Source of the DNA: an uncultured Clostridia bacterium
GTDB taxonomy: Bacteria; Bacillota; Clostridia; UBA1381
Length of the DNA stretch: 64,000 nucleotides
Direction of reading: 5' to 3'
NCBI GenBank assembly: GCA_947591315.1
Contig: CANQDD010000005.1
Coordinates: forward strand, 48,425-112,424
The position numbers were made by a program, and so were the translations under genes. The notes beneath the pieces were generated by a model. The model did no database searches and was not told the origin of the DNA. It worked only from the letters and a program-made list of their open reading frames with translations. This document shows, one piece after another, positions 7,264 to 16,473 of this stretch. Each line of letters begins with the position of its first letter. The first letter of the stretch is position 1.

Positions 7264-7384
7264 TACGGCGGTCAATTTTTGCACTTGCCGCTTATGTTAG
7301 CGATTTTTTGATATTTTTCAATTCAATTTCGTCGCGAGATTTCAATATTATGATACATTCAACACAATTTAAGAGTTATAGGTA

Positions 7385-7413
7385 TTGCATTGATTTCATT
7401 TTGAGAGTATAAT
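7385..7413 (+). promoter_or_regulatory. ruvX promoter
   Basis: TTGCAT (7385-7390), 17-bp spacer, TATAAT (7408-7413). The CGGAGG ribosome site (7421-7426) follows immediately, so the leader is very short. Confidence 0.7.
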
Positions 7414-7432
7414 AAAAATACGGAGGGATATT

Positions 7433-7846
7433 ATGAGAATTATCGGTATAGATTACGGCGACGCGCGCGTCGGTATAGCGGTGAGCGACCTGCTCGGCAT
7501 TACGGCGCAGGGCGTTAAGACAATAAAAAATACGGGCATAAAACAGCTTCTCGGCGAAATCAAAGCCATCATAAACGAGTACAAGCCCGAAAAAATAGTG
7601 ATAGGTCTGCCGAAAAATATGGACGGCAGCGAGGGCTTCCGCGTGGACGCCACCCGCGATTTCGCGGAAAAGCTCAAAACGGTATACAAGGGTGAAATTG
7701 TGTTTTGGGACGAGCGCCTTTCGTCAATGGGCGCGGAGCGGTACTTAAACGAAACAAACACACGCGGCAAGAAGCGCAAGGCGGTGCTTGACACTGTTGC
7801 CGCGTGTATAATTCTCGAAGGGTATCTTTCGGCGCACCCAATGTGA
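7433..7846 (+). CDS. ruvX: RuvX/YqgF-family putative Holliday junction resolvase (pre-16S rRNA nuclease)
   Basis: 137 residues with the RNase H-like fold. The sequence opens MRIIGIDYGDARVGIAVSD (first catalytic Asp), then has VIGLPKNMDGSEG, the second acidic site in VFWDERLSSMGAE, and the terminal helix KAVLDTVAACIILEGYL with the third Asp. Length and all motifs match the family. In E. coli and Bacillus relatives it is implicated in 16S rRNA 5' processing as well as recombination. It is a single-gene unit with its own promoter and converges on pflA, whose stop codon abuts its own. Confidence 0.95.
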   Translation: MRIIGIDYGDARVGIAVSDLLGITAQGVKTIKNTGIKQLLGEIKAIINEYKPEKIVIGLPKNMDGSEGFRVDATRDFAEKLKTVYKGEIVFWDERLSSMGAERYLNETNTRGKKRKAVLDTVAACIILEGYLSAHPM

Positions 7847-8575
7847 TTACATGCGCGCGCCGAGTATTTTTTCAGCGTTTGCCACTCGCTCCTTTGTCGG
7901 CGGATCGATACCCTTAAGCGGGTACGGTATGCCGAGCGACTTCCATTTTGCCGCGCCGAGCGTGTGATACGGCAGTACCTCCACTCTTTCGACATTTTCG
8001 AGCGTGTCAATAAATTCGCGGAGTTTTTTCAAATAATAATCGTCGTCGGTTTTGTCCGGCACAAGCACGTGTCTTATCCACACGGGCTTTTTTATTTCCG
8101 ACAAATACCTCAGCATATCGAGTATGTTTTCGTTGCCTCTGCCGGTAAGCTCTCTGTGGCGGCCACTGTCGATATGCTTTATATCGGCGAGAAAAAGGTC
8201 GGTTAAATCCGTAAGGCGGCGGAATTTTGAAAAGAACGGCTCCTCGCGTGTAAACGGCGCGCCGCTCGTGTCAACGCAGGTGTGGACGTTTTCTTTTTTC
8301 AGCTTTTCAAAAAGCTCGATTAGAAAGTCGATCTGCATAAGCGGCTCTCCGCCGCTTACCGTAACGCCGCCCTCACGCTTCCAGTACGGGCGGTAACGCA
8401 GCGCTTTTTTCACAAGCTCGTCCGTGTCTGTGAGCGTTCCCGCCGTCATGCTCCACGTGTCGGGGTTGTGGCAGTACATGCAGCGCATAGGACAGCCGGA
8501 AAAGAATATGACGTACCGTATGCCGGGCCCGTCGACTGAGCCGAAGCTCTCGAGAGAGTGAATGTATCCTTTCAT
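7847..8575 (-). CDS. pflA: pyruvate formate-lyase activating enzyme (radical SAM)
   Basis: 242 residues. It installs the glycyl radical on PflB using SAM and a [4Fe-4S] cluster. Visible: GSVDGPGIRYVIFFSGC leading into the cluster motif CxxxCxxC (CPMRCMYC), then HNPDTWS, the SAM-binding GGVTVSGGEPLMQ, and the conserved DTSG/DIKH blocks typical of PFL activases. There is no extra ferredoxin insert, so it is the short PflA class. It lies 170 bp downstream of pflB on the same strand, separated by a type A palindromic repeat. The start ATG at 8575 has an AAAGGG site. Confidence 0.95.
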   Translation of the reverse strand: MKGYIHSLESFGSVDGPGIRYVIFFSGCPMRCMYCHNPDTWSMTAGTLTDTDELVKKALRYRPYWKREGGVTVSGGEPLMQIDFLIELFEKLKKENVHTCVDTSGAPFTREEPFFSKFRRLTDLTDLFLADIKHIDSGRHRELTGRGNENILDMLRYLSEIKKPVWIRHVLVPDKTDDDYYLKKLREFIDTLENVERVEVLPYHTLGAAKWKSLGIPYPLKGIDPPTKERVANAEKILGARM

Positions 8576-8606
8576 AGTTTCCCTTTCATTTTATAAAAAT
8601 AAAATT

Positions 8607-8725
8607 AGCCTCCCTTGTTAAAGGGAGGGGGACCGCCGAAGGCGGTGGAGGGATTCATTATAAAATTTGAGAAAGGAATCCCCCAGTCGGCTCCGCCGAC
8701 AGCCCCCTTTGACAAGGGGGCCTCA
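8607..8725. repeat. family A palindromic repeat, copy 1
   Basis: About 119-bp MITE-like repeat between pflB and pflA. It opens AGCCTCCCTTGTTAAAGGGA, includes the stem CCGCCGAAGGCGG and closes with CCCCCTTTGACAAGGGGGCCT-type sequence. The ends are imperfect inverted repeats of each other. Related copies lie at 34134-34250 and 57572-57690. It could act as an mRNA stem-loop between the two cistrons. Confidence 0.8.
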
Positions 8726-8745
8726 CGTAGATGTTCGCCCCTACA

Positions 8746-11004
8746 TTACAATGTTTTATGGCACGTTCTCGCGATAACGTCACGCTGCTGTTCCTCGGTG
8801 AGGTCGATAAATTTAACGGCGTAACCGGACACGCGTATCGTGAAATTCGCGTACTCCTCCTTTTCGGGGTGTTCCATCGCGTCTATCAGCTTTTCCGTGC
8901 CGAACACGTTCACGTTAAGGTGATGAGCGCCCTGGTCGAAATATCCGTCAAGCACGTCCACGAGCCTCAGCTTCCTCTCATCATCGCTGTGACCGAGCGC
9001 GTCGGGTGATATCGTCTGCGTGTTCGATATACCGTCGAGCGCGAACTCGTAAGGCAGCTTCGCGACCGAATTGAGCGACGCCAAAAGTCCGTTTTTCTCC
9101 GCGCCGTACGACGGGTTCGCGCCCGGCGAGAGCGGTTCGCCGTCCTTTCTGCCGTCGGGCATACTCGCGGTAGCCTTGCCGTACACGACATTCGATGTGA
9201 TCGTCAGTATCGACGTCGTCGGCTCGCTGTTGCGGTAGGTGCGGTAATGCTTTATCTTCTCTATAAATGTCTTTAACAGCCACACTGCTATATCGTCGGC
9301 TCTGTCGTCGTCGTTGCCGTAACGCGGAAAGTCGCCCTCAGTCACGAAGTCGCAGATAATGCCGTCCTCGTTTCTTATCGGCTGTACCTTCGCGTACTTT
9401 ATAGCGCTCAATGAGTCAACAACGTGCGAAAAGCCCGCTATACCCGTGGCGAACGTGCGCCTTACGTCTGTGTCGATAAGCGCCATCTGCGCAGCCTCGT
9501 AGTAATATTTGTCGTGCATGTAGTGGATCACGTTAAGCGTGTTCACGTACGTTTTCGCGAGCCACTCCATCATGTCGCAGTAACGCTCTATAACCTCGTC
9601 GTAATCGAGAACGTCCGACGTTACAGGTCTGTACGCCGGCGCGACCTGCTGACCGGTTTTCGCGTCGCGTCCGCCGTTTAACGCGTAAAGCAGACACTTC
9701 GCGAGGTTCGCTCTCGCGCCGAAGAACTGCATCTCCTTGCCCGTTTCCGTCGCGGACACGCAGCAGCAGATCGAGTAATCGTCGCCCCACACCGGACGCA
9801 TTACATCATCGTTTTCATACTGAACGGAGCTTGTCTTTACCGAAATGTACGCGGCGTACTGCTTGAACGCTTCGGGGAGCTTCGACGAGTACAGCACGGT
9901 GAGGTTCGGTTCGGGCGACGGGCCCATGTTCTCCAGCGTGTGGAGGAAACGGAAATCGGTCTTTGTCACCATGTGTCTGCCGTCCTGTCCTATGCCGCCC
10001 ATTTCGAGCGTAGCCCACACGGGATCGCCCGAAAAGAGCTGATTGTAGGAGTCGGGACGCGCGAATTTGACCATGCGGAATTTCATTACAAGGTGGTCGA
10101 TAAGCTCCTGCGCCTCCTGCTCGGTGAGTATGCCGCGCTTTAAGTCGCGCTGAATGTATATGTCCAGAAACGTCGATACTCTGCCGACGCTCATCGCCGC
10201 GCCGTTCTGCGTCTTTATAGCCGCGAGGTAGCCAAAGTAGAGCCACTGCACCGCCTCTTTCGCGTTCGTGGCGGGCTTTGAAATATCATAGCCGTAGATT
10301 GCAGCCATTTCCTTCATCTGACCGAGCGCTCTGTGCTGCATTGTTATTTCCTCGCGCAGACGGATTATGCCGTCGGTCATAACGCCGAAGCCGCAGTCGT
10401 TAAAGTCGCGCAGCTTCATTTCCATAAGGTAGTCGATTCCGTAAAGCGCGACGCGTCTGTAATCGCCGACGATACGTCCTCTGCCGTACGTGTCGGGAAG
10501 TCCCGTTATAATCTTGTTTTTTCTGACCGCGCGCATCTCCGGCGTGTACACGTCGAACACGCCCTGATTGTGGGTTTTGTGGTAGTCGTTAAATATCTTG
10601 TGCAAATCCTCCGAAGGCGTGTAGCCATACATTTTAAGAGACTCCTCCGCCATTCGTATGCCGCCGTACGGCATGAAGGCGCGCTTTAAAGGCTTGTCAG
10701 TCTGCAAGCCTACTATCTGCTCCAAATCCTTCATGCTCTCGTCGATGTAGCCCGGTCCGTAAGCCGTGAGCGACGACACGACGCTCGTCTCCATATCGAG
10801 TACGCCGCCCTTAGCGCGCTCCTCCTTCTGAAGCTCCTTAAGCCTTCCCCAGAGCTTATTTGTCGCGTCGGTCGGCGGCGCGAGAAAGCTCTCGTCACCG
10901 TCGTAACGCTCGTAATTTTTTTGAATGAAGCTGCGGACGTTTATCTCCTGCGTCCACTTTCCGTCCTTAAAGCCTTCCCACGCGGGCTGTAAATTTTCTG
11001 ACAT
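8746..11004 (-). CDS. pflB: formate C-acetyltransferase (pyruvate formate-lyase)
   Basis: Converts pyruvate and CoA to acetyl-CoA and formate in anaerobic fermentation. 752 residues from the ATG at 11004, chosen because a GGAGGG site sits 7-8 nt upstream; a GTG 15 bp further out is less likely. The catalytic cysteine pair is Cys414-Cys415 within ICCCVS, and the glycyl radical is Gly727 in RVSGYAVKF near the C-terminus. The N-terminal PFL domain and the terminal [19 protein letters not shown] glycine-radical domain are complete. The vertebrate-gut Clostridia-type sequence is that of true PFL, not the choline or diol lyase relatives. pflA follows downstream. Confidence 0.97.
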   Translation of the reverse strand: MSENLQPAWEGFKDGKWTQEINVRSFIQKNYERYDGDESFLAPPTDATNKLWGRLKELQKEERAKGGVLDMETSVVSSLTAYGPGYIDESMKDLEQIVGLQTDKPLKRAFMPYGGIRMAEESLKMYGYTPSEDLHKIFNDYHKTHNQGVFDVYTPEMRAVRKNKIITGLPDTYGRGRIVGDYRRVALYGIDYLMEMKLRDFNDCGFGVMTDGIIRLREEITMQHRALGQMKEMAAIYGYDISKPATNAKEAVQWLYFGYLAAIKTQNGAAMSVGRVSTFLDIYIQRDLKRGILTEQEAQELIDHLVMKFRMVKFARPDSYNQLFSGDPVWATLEMGGIGQDGRHMVTKTDFRFLHTLENMGPSPEPNLTVLYSSKLPEAFKQYAAYISVKTSSVQYENDDVMRPVWGDDYSICCCVSATETGKEMQFFGARANLAKCLLYALNGGRDAKTGQQVAPAYRPVTSDVLDYDEVIERYCDMMEWLAKTYVNTLNVIHYMHDKYYYEAAQMALIDTDVRRTFATGIAGFSHVVDSLSAIKYAKVQPIRNEDGIICDFVTEGDFPRYGNDDDRADDIAVWLLKTFIEKIKHYRTYRNSEPTTSILTITSNVVYGKATASMPDGRKDGEPLSPGANPSYGAEKNGLLASLNSVAKLPYEFALDGISNTQTISPDALGHSDDERKLRLVDVLDGYFDQGAHHLNVNVFGTEKLIDAMEHPEKEEYANFTIRVSGYAVKFIDLTEEQQRDVIARTCHKTL

Positions 11005-11197
11005 GGCAATTCCCTCCACTTTTTATAACCACCGTATATAGCGGTTTGCACCGCTGTTTTCTCTTGTTTTATCCAATATATTGATATTTATTCCTTTTGA
11101 TTATACTAACATTATTGTCGCAGAAAGTCAAGATTATTCCAGAAATATATGCCCGTGTTTTCGTAGAATTTACACGGATAAATTTGTCATTTATTGG

Positions 11198-11374
11198 TCA
11201 GTTTTGCTTCCGCACAATCGTGTAGTCGTCGCCGCGGCGGTAATACGGGCACGCGTCGTTTCTGCCGTACACGAAACGGTACATTTCGTCCTCATCGAGA
11301 TCCATCGCGCACGCGTAACACTCGTATTCGTCGTCGTAATAATAGTTCATGCATTCCTCGCAGTTCGTTTGCAT
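11198..11374 (-). CDS. small Cys-rich acidic protein (DUF6472-like)
   Basis: 58 residues starting MQTNCEECMNYYYDDEYECY and ending in DDYTIVRKQN. It has CxxC and further Cys residues (five in total) and a central DLDEDEMYRF stretch. It resembles a small uncharacterised family found across Clostridia; the Cys pattern suggests a bound metal ion. The ATG at 11374 is taken over an upstream in-frame extension because the family-like sequence begins there and GGGGTG lies 6 nt before it. Function unknown. It lies between pflB and the divergent mntP. Confidence 0.75.
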   Translation of the reverse strand: MQTNCEECMNYYYDDEYECYACAMDLDEDEMYRFVYGRNDACPYYRRGDDYTIVRKQN

Positions 11375-11468
11375 AGTTAACACCCCGCGGTTATTGTAAC
11401 ATATTTCCGCGCGCGAAACAACAGGTAATGAATAAATGAGCAATTTTTTGATTTTGCCTCACGCGATA

Positions 11469-11497
11469 TTGACTTAACGGCTGTAATGATGTAAAAT
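11469..11497 (+). promoter_or_regulatory. mntP promoter
   Basis: TTGACT (11469-11474), 17-bp spacer, TAAAAT (11492-11497). The leader is about 60 nt. No yybP-ykoY manganese riboswitch is recognisable in it. Confidence 0.7.
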
Positions 11498-11564
11498 ACA
11501 TAGGCGGCATACGCGGCAAAAAACACGCATAAAATAAACTATAATTTTCGGAAGGAACGGAAGA

Positions 11565-12125
11565 ATGGGAATTTTTGAATTGTTTGTGCTGGCGGTCGGT
11601 CTGTCGATGGACGCGTTCGCGGTGTCCGTCTGCAAGGGGCTGTCGCTCGGCAAAATAAACATAAAACATATGCTCACGGCGGGCGCGTGGTTCGGCGGCT
11701 TTCAGGCTCTGATGCCGCTTATCGGCTACTTGCTCGGAACGCGGTTCGCGGAGTTTGTCGATATGTACGACCACTGGATAGCGTTCGCGCTGCTTGCGAT
11801 AATCGGTCTTAACATGATACGCGAGGCTATTTGGGGTGGCGACGAGGACGTTGACGCGTCAATGGGGATAAAAACGATGTTCCTTATGGCTGTCGCGACG
11901 AGCATAGACGCGCTCGCGGTCGGCGTGACGTTCGCGTTTCTCGACGTTGCGATCGTTCCGGCAATACTGTTCATCGGCTGCGTCACGTTTATATTGAGCG
12001 CAGTCGGAGTTAAGGTCGGCAGCGCGTTCGGTTACCGCTACAAAAACAAAGCCGAGATCTGCGGCGGCGCGATACTTGTGCTGCTCGGCGTGAAGATTCT
12101 GCTCGAAGGTCTCGGAGTATTTTAA
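11565..12125 (+). CDS. mntP: manganese efflux pump MntP
   Basis: 186-residue six-TM protein of the DUF204/MntP family, exporting Mn2+ across the cytoplasmic membrane. The two homologous halves each carry the conserved Asp motif in a membrane helix: [15 protein letters not shown] near residue 15 and [16 protein letters not shown] near residue 110. Gly-rich helices follow ([19 protein letters not shown]). Length matches the family. GGAAGGAAC precedes the ATG. It has its own promoter and terminator and is therefore monocistronic. Confidence 0.95.
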   Translation: MGIFELFVLAVGLSMDAFAVSVCKGLSLGKINIKHMLTAGAWFGGFQALMPLIGYLLGTRFAEFVDMYDHWIAFALLAIIGLNMIREAIWGGDEDVDASMGIKTMFLMAVATSIDALAVGVTFAFLDVAIVPAILFIGCVTFILSAVGVKVGSAFGYRYKNKAEICGGAILVLLGVKILLEGLGVF

Positions 12126-12134
12126 GATATGAAA

Positions 12135-12163
12135 CGCCCGACATAACGTCGGGCGCGTTTTTA
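12135..12163 (+). terminator. mntP terminator
   Basis: Stem CGCCCGAC / GTCGGGCG with loop ATAAC (12135-12155) followed by CGTTTTTATTT. It abuts the stop codon of the convergent metalloprotease gene and may act weakly in the other direction. Confidence 0.85.
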
Positions 12164-14251
12164 TTTGTCAAGAGTTATTTCCGCCTTGTTGCTCATCGGC
12201 GCGGCATTTGTAAAGTCATTCCACACAAACGCGCTGACGCGGGACGAGCCTTCCGTGTCAAGGCTCATTTCCACCGTTCCGCCGCCGTCAATATCCTTGA
12301 AATTTACACCTGTCAGCCTGCCGTCGTCCGAATATGACGCGGCTATAATCTTCGCCTTCACAGCGCTAAGTTCCGTTATGTCTATAATGACAGTCACGCC
12401 GGATATTCTGATGCTGCTGATGAAAAATTTGTTATGCGCGGGAATCGGTGTCGGTATCGGTGTGGGTTCCGGTGTTGTTGTCGGTGTCGGCGTGGGCGTT
12501 GGCGTTGGTGTCGACGTTGGGGTTGGCGTCGGTGTTGGCGTTGGTGTTGGCGTTGGTGTCGGCGTCGGCGTCGGCGTCGGCGTCGGTGTGGGCGTAGGCG
12601 TCGGTGTTGGCGTAGGCGCTGGTGTTTCAATGATATCCGGATACAGTGAAAAACCATTTAGCTTATCTTCCCTTATTTTCTTTAACAGCGCGTAACGGTT
12701 GGGACATAGGATTTGCAGCGCACGCTGACGGTCTTGGTTACCGTAGCAGCTGAAATAAAATCTGCAAAATTCCGCAAAATCCTCCGCCAGATATGTAGAG
12801 CTTGTATTCGCTCCGTAGCTCGAAATCGAGAACATATCCTTATGGCGTGCCTCATCCCACTCGCCGCTTTTGAACGACCAGAAATATCCTCCGGTGCCGC
12901 AGCGCGCGTCAAGACTGTGTCCCATTTCATGTATTATGCTGTCAAGTATCGATTGATCGCTGTTGGGGTGGTTAAGCTCAATATACAGATGTGCTCCCGC
13001 GCTGTAGTATGCGTTTTTCGATGAGTTCTCCGACATCAGAGTTTCTATATCCTTTCGGTAAATGTAAGGAATAAACCCCACAATGCTTTCAAATCGCTCC
13101 GCGTCCGTTTCCGCGACGCTGTCATTTGACTGAACCCACATTTCCAGCTTATCGGTCGTCTGACCGTCCGCTTCCGTTATAATTAAATCGTATACGGTAA
13201 ATTGCTTTGTCGTGCTTTTCTCATTTCCCCACGAGTACCAGCTCGGGTGTCCGTACACTGTCCTTTCGTTTCCGCGCGTCACGGTTACACCCTCCGTACC
13301 GGGCAGATTTTTTGGAACATGGTAGCTCGACTGCAAATGCTTTGTCACGTATCCCCCGCTTATGGAAAGATACGCGGAAAGCGCGCTGCTCATCTGCGCG
13401 TCCGAGAGCTTTATATTATTCTTGTAAATTTTATCAAGTCTGCCCCTCGGGGACTCGTTTTCAGATACAGCCGTTCCGTAGCGCTCAAACGCGTCGCCCG
13501 CCACGCTTTCGTACACGCTCACAATACGTTCTCTCTGCTCGTTGGTAAGCTTTGCCCACGCGTTTGTTTCTGACAGCTTACACAAGGGACTTTCCTCACG
13601 CAGGGGCTTAAACGTAATTTTCGCCTTATGCTCCTCGTCCGCCGCAATGACCCTGCCGTCATCCGAAACTCCCATATATAGGTTATTGCTGAGACTTTTC
13701 AGATAATACGACGGAGCTTCTTCACTGTACTCGTCGCTTTCCTCTTTTATCCAGTGCTGCGTGTTGTCATTCATGCCGTAAAACTCCGCGTCCGCGTCTA
13801 CGTTCTTGTTGCTGAATTTATACTTCGAGGACGTAAGCTGTGCGTTCAAATCCGCCGCTGCGATCCTGCGCGTGTAGTCGTTCCATACCTCGACGTTTTG
13901 ATATTCGTATATCGGTTCGTCATAATCATAATCCCAGCCAACCTCCACGCGCTGCCTTTCAATACGCGGCTGATTTGAAATCCGCGCCTCAAACGCGTAG
14001 CTGCCGTCAGCCATATCGCGCGGCAGGAACTGGTCGCTCATGTCGCTTACTGCGGTATCGTCAATAACGATTTCTCCGTCCTTTTCGCGCAGCTTATGAC
14101 CGTTTACATAGATTTGCTGATACGTACCCGCAAAGCCGTTATAAATAACGCTGTCCGCCGCGTAAATATTCCAATCGGGAAGGAGAAGCGCAAAAATAAG
14201 ACATAGTGCCGTTAAGCGTCCCGTACGGCTGACGCTCGTAACATTACGCAT
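12161..14251 (-). CDS. secreted HExxH zinc metalloprotease with Pro-Thr linker
   Basis: 696 residues. The signal peptide (about 1-32) ends near YAADS. The extracellular region carries HEMGH (His441, Glu442, His445) and a likely third zinc ligand Glu490 in YLAEDFAEF. This gluzincin layout, with the downstream LAEDFAE motif, resembles anthrax-lethal-factor-like (ATLF) peptidases rather than thermolysins. A Pro-Thr repeat linker (about 542-605) leads to a C-terminal beta module also seen in other secreted proteins of this window. The ATG at 14251 has AGGGGG 8 nt upstream; a GTG 9 bp further out is possible. Substrate unknown. Own promoter at 14296-14324. Confidence 0.75.
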   Translation of the reverse strand: MRNVTSVSRTGRLTALCLIFALLLPDWNIYAADSVIYNGFAGTYQQIYVNGHKLREKDGEIVIDDTAVSDMSDQFLPRDMADGSYAFEARISNQPRIERQRVEVGWDYDYDEPIYEYQNVEVWNDYTRRIAAADLNAQLTSSKYKFSNKNVDADAEFYGMNDNTQHWIKEESDEYSEEAPSYYLKSLSNNLYMGVSDDGRVIAADEEHKAKITFKPLREESPLCKLSETNAWAKLTNEQRERIVSVYESVAGDAFERYGTAVSENESPRGRLDKIYKNNIKLSDAQMSSALSAYLSISGGYVTKHLQSSYHVPKNLPGTEGVTVTRGNERTVYGHPSWYSWGNEKSTTKQFTVYDLIITEADGQTTDKLEMWVQSNDSVAETDAERFESIVGFIPYIYRKDIETLMSENSSKNAYYSAGAHLYIELNHPNSDQSILDSIIHEMGHSLDARCGTGGYFWSFKSGEWDEARHKDMFSISSYGANTSSTYLAEDFAEFCRFYFSCYGNQDRQRALQILCPNRYALLKKIREDKLNGFSLYPDIIETPAPTPTPTPTPTPTPTPTPTPTPTPTPTPTPTPTPTSTPTPTPTPTPTTTPEPTPIPTPIPAHNKFFISSIRISGVTVIIDITELSAVKAKIIAASYSDDGRLTGVNFKDIDGGGTVEMSLDTEGSSRVSAFVWNDFTNAAPMSNKAEITLDK
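12435..12625. repeat. Pro-Thr-coding hexanucleotide tandem repeat
   Basis: About 190 bp of near-perfect 6-bp units (GGTGTC/GGCGTT-like on the plus strand) encoding alternating Pro-Thr in the metalloprotease. Wobble positions vary, so selection acts on the peptide. Copy number is likely variable between strains by slippage. Confidence 0.85.
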
Positions 14252-14295
14252 ACCCTCCACCCCCTAAGCGGATATTCACATTGTTCATTATATAT

Positions 14296-14324
14296 ATTAT
14301 ACCACAAAACAAACTTTTTTTCAA
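14296..14324 (-). promoter_or_regulatory. metalloprotease promoter
   Basis: Minus strand TTGAAA (14324-14319), 17-bp spacer, TATAAT (14301-14296). Confidence 0.75.
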
Positions 14325-14383
14325 TATGCCGCATGTATGATTTTATACGAAAAAAATATGAGGTCTCCGTCTATTTTAACCAA

Positions 14384-14409
14384 GAAAAAAAGCGGCGCAA
14401 ACGCGCCGC
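14384..14409 (-). terminator. terminator of the aldolase-like gene
   Basis: Minus strand stem GCGGCGC / GCGCCGC with loop GTTT (14409-14392), followed by TTTTTTT, nine bases after the stop codon. Confidence 0.9.
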
Positions 14410-14417
14410 GTATAATT

Positions 14418-15395
14418 TTATTCTCTTGTCCAAAGCTCCTGGAACAGTGCCGAGTAATCTGTGTCGCCCTCTTTTATGAAATTTATCGCCGTGCGGGGGT
14501 GCATGTTCAGAAGTCCCGTTATAAGATAGGGTACGTCGTAGCCCCATACCGTCGTTTCTCGAAGCTTAAGCATCTCCGTCTGGATAAAGCGGAGTATCGG
14601 GTCGAGCCTGTAACGCGGATTTTTAAGAAAACCGATAAGCGCCTCCATTGCACAGTTACCCGCTCCGCGTCCGAGCGAGCAAACAGTCGCGTCAAGCATA
14701 CTCGCTCCGCGCGACACAGCTTCTATCGTGTTCGCGAACGCAAGCTTCTGATTGTCGTGCGCGTGAACGCCTATAGTTTTGCCGTACTTCTGACCGTACT
14801 CGTAGAAAGTATCGCATAGCTCGCGCATTTCCTCGGGGTAAATCGCGCCGTAGCTGTCTACCATGTAAACCATATCCACGCCCTCGCTCTTGCCGATAAG
14901 GTCGAGAGCCTGACGCACGTCGCTTTCGCTTGCCGTCGAGATAGCCATTATGTTTATGCTCGTCTCGTAGCCCTTGTTATGGCAGTATTCAGCCATATCT
15001 ATCGCCGCGGGAATTGTGTTTATGTACGTCGCGACGCGCACAACGTCTATAACGCTGTCCTTCTTGTCGATAACGTCGCGCTCGAGATTTGTTCTGCCAA
15101 CGTCAGCCATGACGGATATTTTAAGATCCGTGTCGTTTTCGCCGACGATCGCGCGTATATCCTCTTCCTTGCAGAACTTCCACTTTCCGAACTTGCTCTC
15201 GTCGAAAATGTCGTTCGACGCCTTGTAGCCGAATTCCATGTAATCCACTCCGGCTTTTACGTTCGTCTCGTAGAGCTTTTTCACGAACTCGTCCGTGAAA
15301 TAAAAATCGTTGACCAGTCCGCCGTCGCGGATAGTCGCGTCCATGACCTTTATATCAGGTCTGTAGGACATAATGTTTCCTTGTTTCGGTGCCAT
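14418..15395 (-). CDS. DRE-TIM metallolyase (HMGL/isopropylmalate-synthase-like aldolase domain), function unknown
   Basis: 325-residue TIM-barrel protein. The metal/substrate motif reads DATIRDGG where classical members have D-x-T-L-R-D-G. Further blocks are DYMEFGYKAS, VDMVYMVDSYGAIYPEEM, the metal-binding His pair in GVHAHDNQ (HxH), and DATVCSLGRGAGN. This is the stand-alone aldolase-catalytic-domain group, lacking the C-terminal regulatory domain of isopropylmalate or homocitrate synthases. It therefore condenses or cleaves an unknown 2-oxo acid. GGAGGA lies 9 nt before the ATG at 15395. It is monocistronic with promoter (15471-15499) and terminator. Confidence 0.82.
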   Translation of the reverse strand: MAPKQGNIMSYRPDIKVMDATIRDGGLVNDFYFTDEFVKKLYETNVKAGVDYMEFGYKASNDIFDESKFGKWKFCKEEDIRAIVGENDTDLKISVMADVGRTNLERDVIDKKDSVIDVVRVATYINTIPAAIDMAEYCHNKGYETSINIMAISTASESDVRQALDLIGKSEGVDMVYMVDSYGAIYPEEMRELCDTFYEYGQKYGKTIGVHAHDNQKLAFANTIEAVSRGASMLDATVCSLGRGAGNCAMEALIGFLKNPRYRLDPILRFIQTEMLKLRETTVWGYDVPYLITGLLNMHPRTAINFIKEGDTDYSALFQELWTRE

Positions 15396-15470
15396 TTTAA
15401 AATTCCTCCTACCGTACTACATTTTACCGCTTACCGCGGCAATTCTCTGCAACGCGCAAAGACAATCAGT

Positions 15471-15499
15471 ATTATAGCACACCGGAATAAAAAAATCAA
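15471..15499 (-). promoter_or_regulatory. promoter of the aldolase-like gene
   Basis: Minus strand TTGATT (15499-15494), 17-bp spacer, TATAAT (15476-15471). Confidence 0.75.
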
Positions 15500-15527
15500 G
15501 CCCCGTCACGATTTTATTTTATACGCT

Positions 15528-15554
15528 AAAAAACGGCGTTTTCACGCCGTTTTT
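15528..15554 (-). terminator. terminator of the galM-to-GH43 operon
   Basis: Stem ACGGCGT / ACGCCGT with flanking A and T runs on both sides, so it can work in both directions. It starts immediately after the GH43 stop codon. Confidence 0.85.
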
Positions 15555-15555
15555 G

Positions 15556-16470
15556 TCAATATTTTTCAATAAGTCTTTTGTATTCCTCGTCCGTAATCGG
15601 CATGACCGTGCCGTGGCGGTAAATCATGTCGAAGTCCATCGGCGGCGGCGACACAAAATTGCCGCGCGCTATATCGTCCGTCACAAACGGCTTGTAGCCC
15701 TCATGCTTCGCGTAATTGTCGAGCATGAGGCACCACTTGTTTTCGCCGTGGTACTTGAATATTGTCGGACCTTCAAAGCCGAACACCGACACGCCGTCCT
15801 CGCCGTTTATCGTGTACGTCTCAACGTCCTCCCAACCATTTGAGAGCGACGCGCTTTTCATCATCGTTACCGCCTTGTGCGTCTCGTCTTTCGTGAAACG
15901 GTAATAAACGCCGTCATGCTCCGTTATGCAGGTGTCGATCGCGCTTTCGGGGTTGTCTATGTAAATTTCGGGGGCGGTGAACGTCTTAAAGTCACTCGTG
16001 TACGACCGGTACACGCGCTCCTTCGCGTAGCCGTCAAACGCCGCCTGCGACGCCCAGTATACCATGTACATACCCTTTTCGCTGTCGTATATGCTCTCCG
16101 GCGCCCATGCGCAGCCCGCGTCGGGCGCGGCAATTTCCGCAAGACGCGCCCCGCTCCAATTCACGAGGTCGCCGCTCTCCCACACGACGATGCTTCTCGA
16201 ACCGTTTTGCTGACAGCTTATCCAGCAGTCGGGATCGTCCTTTCTATGGTAGATGCTGAGATCCGTGGCGATTATAAAGAATTTTCCGTCCTCACCGCGC
16301 AGTATGAACGGATCGCGCACGCCCTTTTCGCCCATATCGCTCGTTAAAACCGGCTTTTTGCCGTTGAGCGTTTTCCACGTTCTTCCGTCGGCTGAAACGG
16401 AAAAGTAAATCTGCTCCTCGTCAGCCGTACGTTCTCTGCCGGAAAAATGCACAAACAAATATGCTCCCAA
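15556..16470 (-). CDS. glycoside hydrolase family 43-like enzyme (arabinosidase/galactosidase type)
   Basis: 304 residues, five-bladed beta-propeller. An opening block GAYLFVHFSG, the conserved GVRDPFILR segment with a catalytic-triad Asp, WAPESIYD (candidate general acid Glu) and FEGPTIFKYHGENKW are all GH43-like. There is no signal peptide, so it acts inside the cell on imported oligosaccharides. The start is a TTG at 16470 with GGAGG 7 nt upstream, embedded in the last codons of the GH30 gene (3-bp gap), indicating tight coupling. Together with the GH30 and galM it points to arabinogalactan side-chain or galactan processing; the exact linkage is undetermined. Confidence 0.85.
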   Translation of the reverse strand: MGAYLFVHFSGRERTADEEQIYFSVSADGRTWKTLNGKKPVLTSDMGEKGVRDPFILRGEDGKFFIIATDLSIYHRKDDPDCWISCQQNGSRSIVVWESGDLVNWSGARLAEIAAPDAGCAWAPESIYDSEKGMYMVYWASQAAFDGYAKERVYRSYTSDFKTFTAPEIYIDNPESAIDTCITEHDGVYYRFTKDETHKAVTMMKSASLSNGWEDVETYTINGEDGVSVFGFEGPTIFKYHGENKWCLMLDNYAKHEGYKPFVTDDIARGNFVSPPPMDFDMIYRHGTVMPITDEEYKRLIEKY

Positions 16471-16473
16471 TTT

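Noticed and set aside
8607..8725. Repeat considered as a rho-independent terminator or riboswitch
   Set aside because: The same sequence recurs at unrelated junctions and lacks a T-tract or a known aptamer core, so it is a dispersed repeat.
11375..11443. Longer start for the small Cys-rich protein
   Set aside because: The extra residues are not conserved-looking, and the ATG at 11374 begins the recognisable sequence.
11443..11564. yybP-ykoY manganese riboswitch upstream of mntP
   Set aside because: The leader is only about 60 nt and shows none of the conserved loop sequences.
12435..12625. Possible CRISPR or regulatory tandem array
   Set aside because: The 6-bp periodicity keeps a Pro-Thr reading frame with synonymous variation and has no spacers, so it is a coding linker.
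12165..12695. Plus-strand ORF rich in Val-Gly repeats
   Set aside because: It is the antisense reading of the Pro-Thr repeat of the metalloprotease, with no ribosome site or homology-like sequence.
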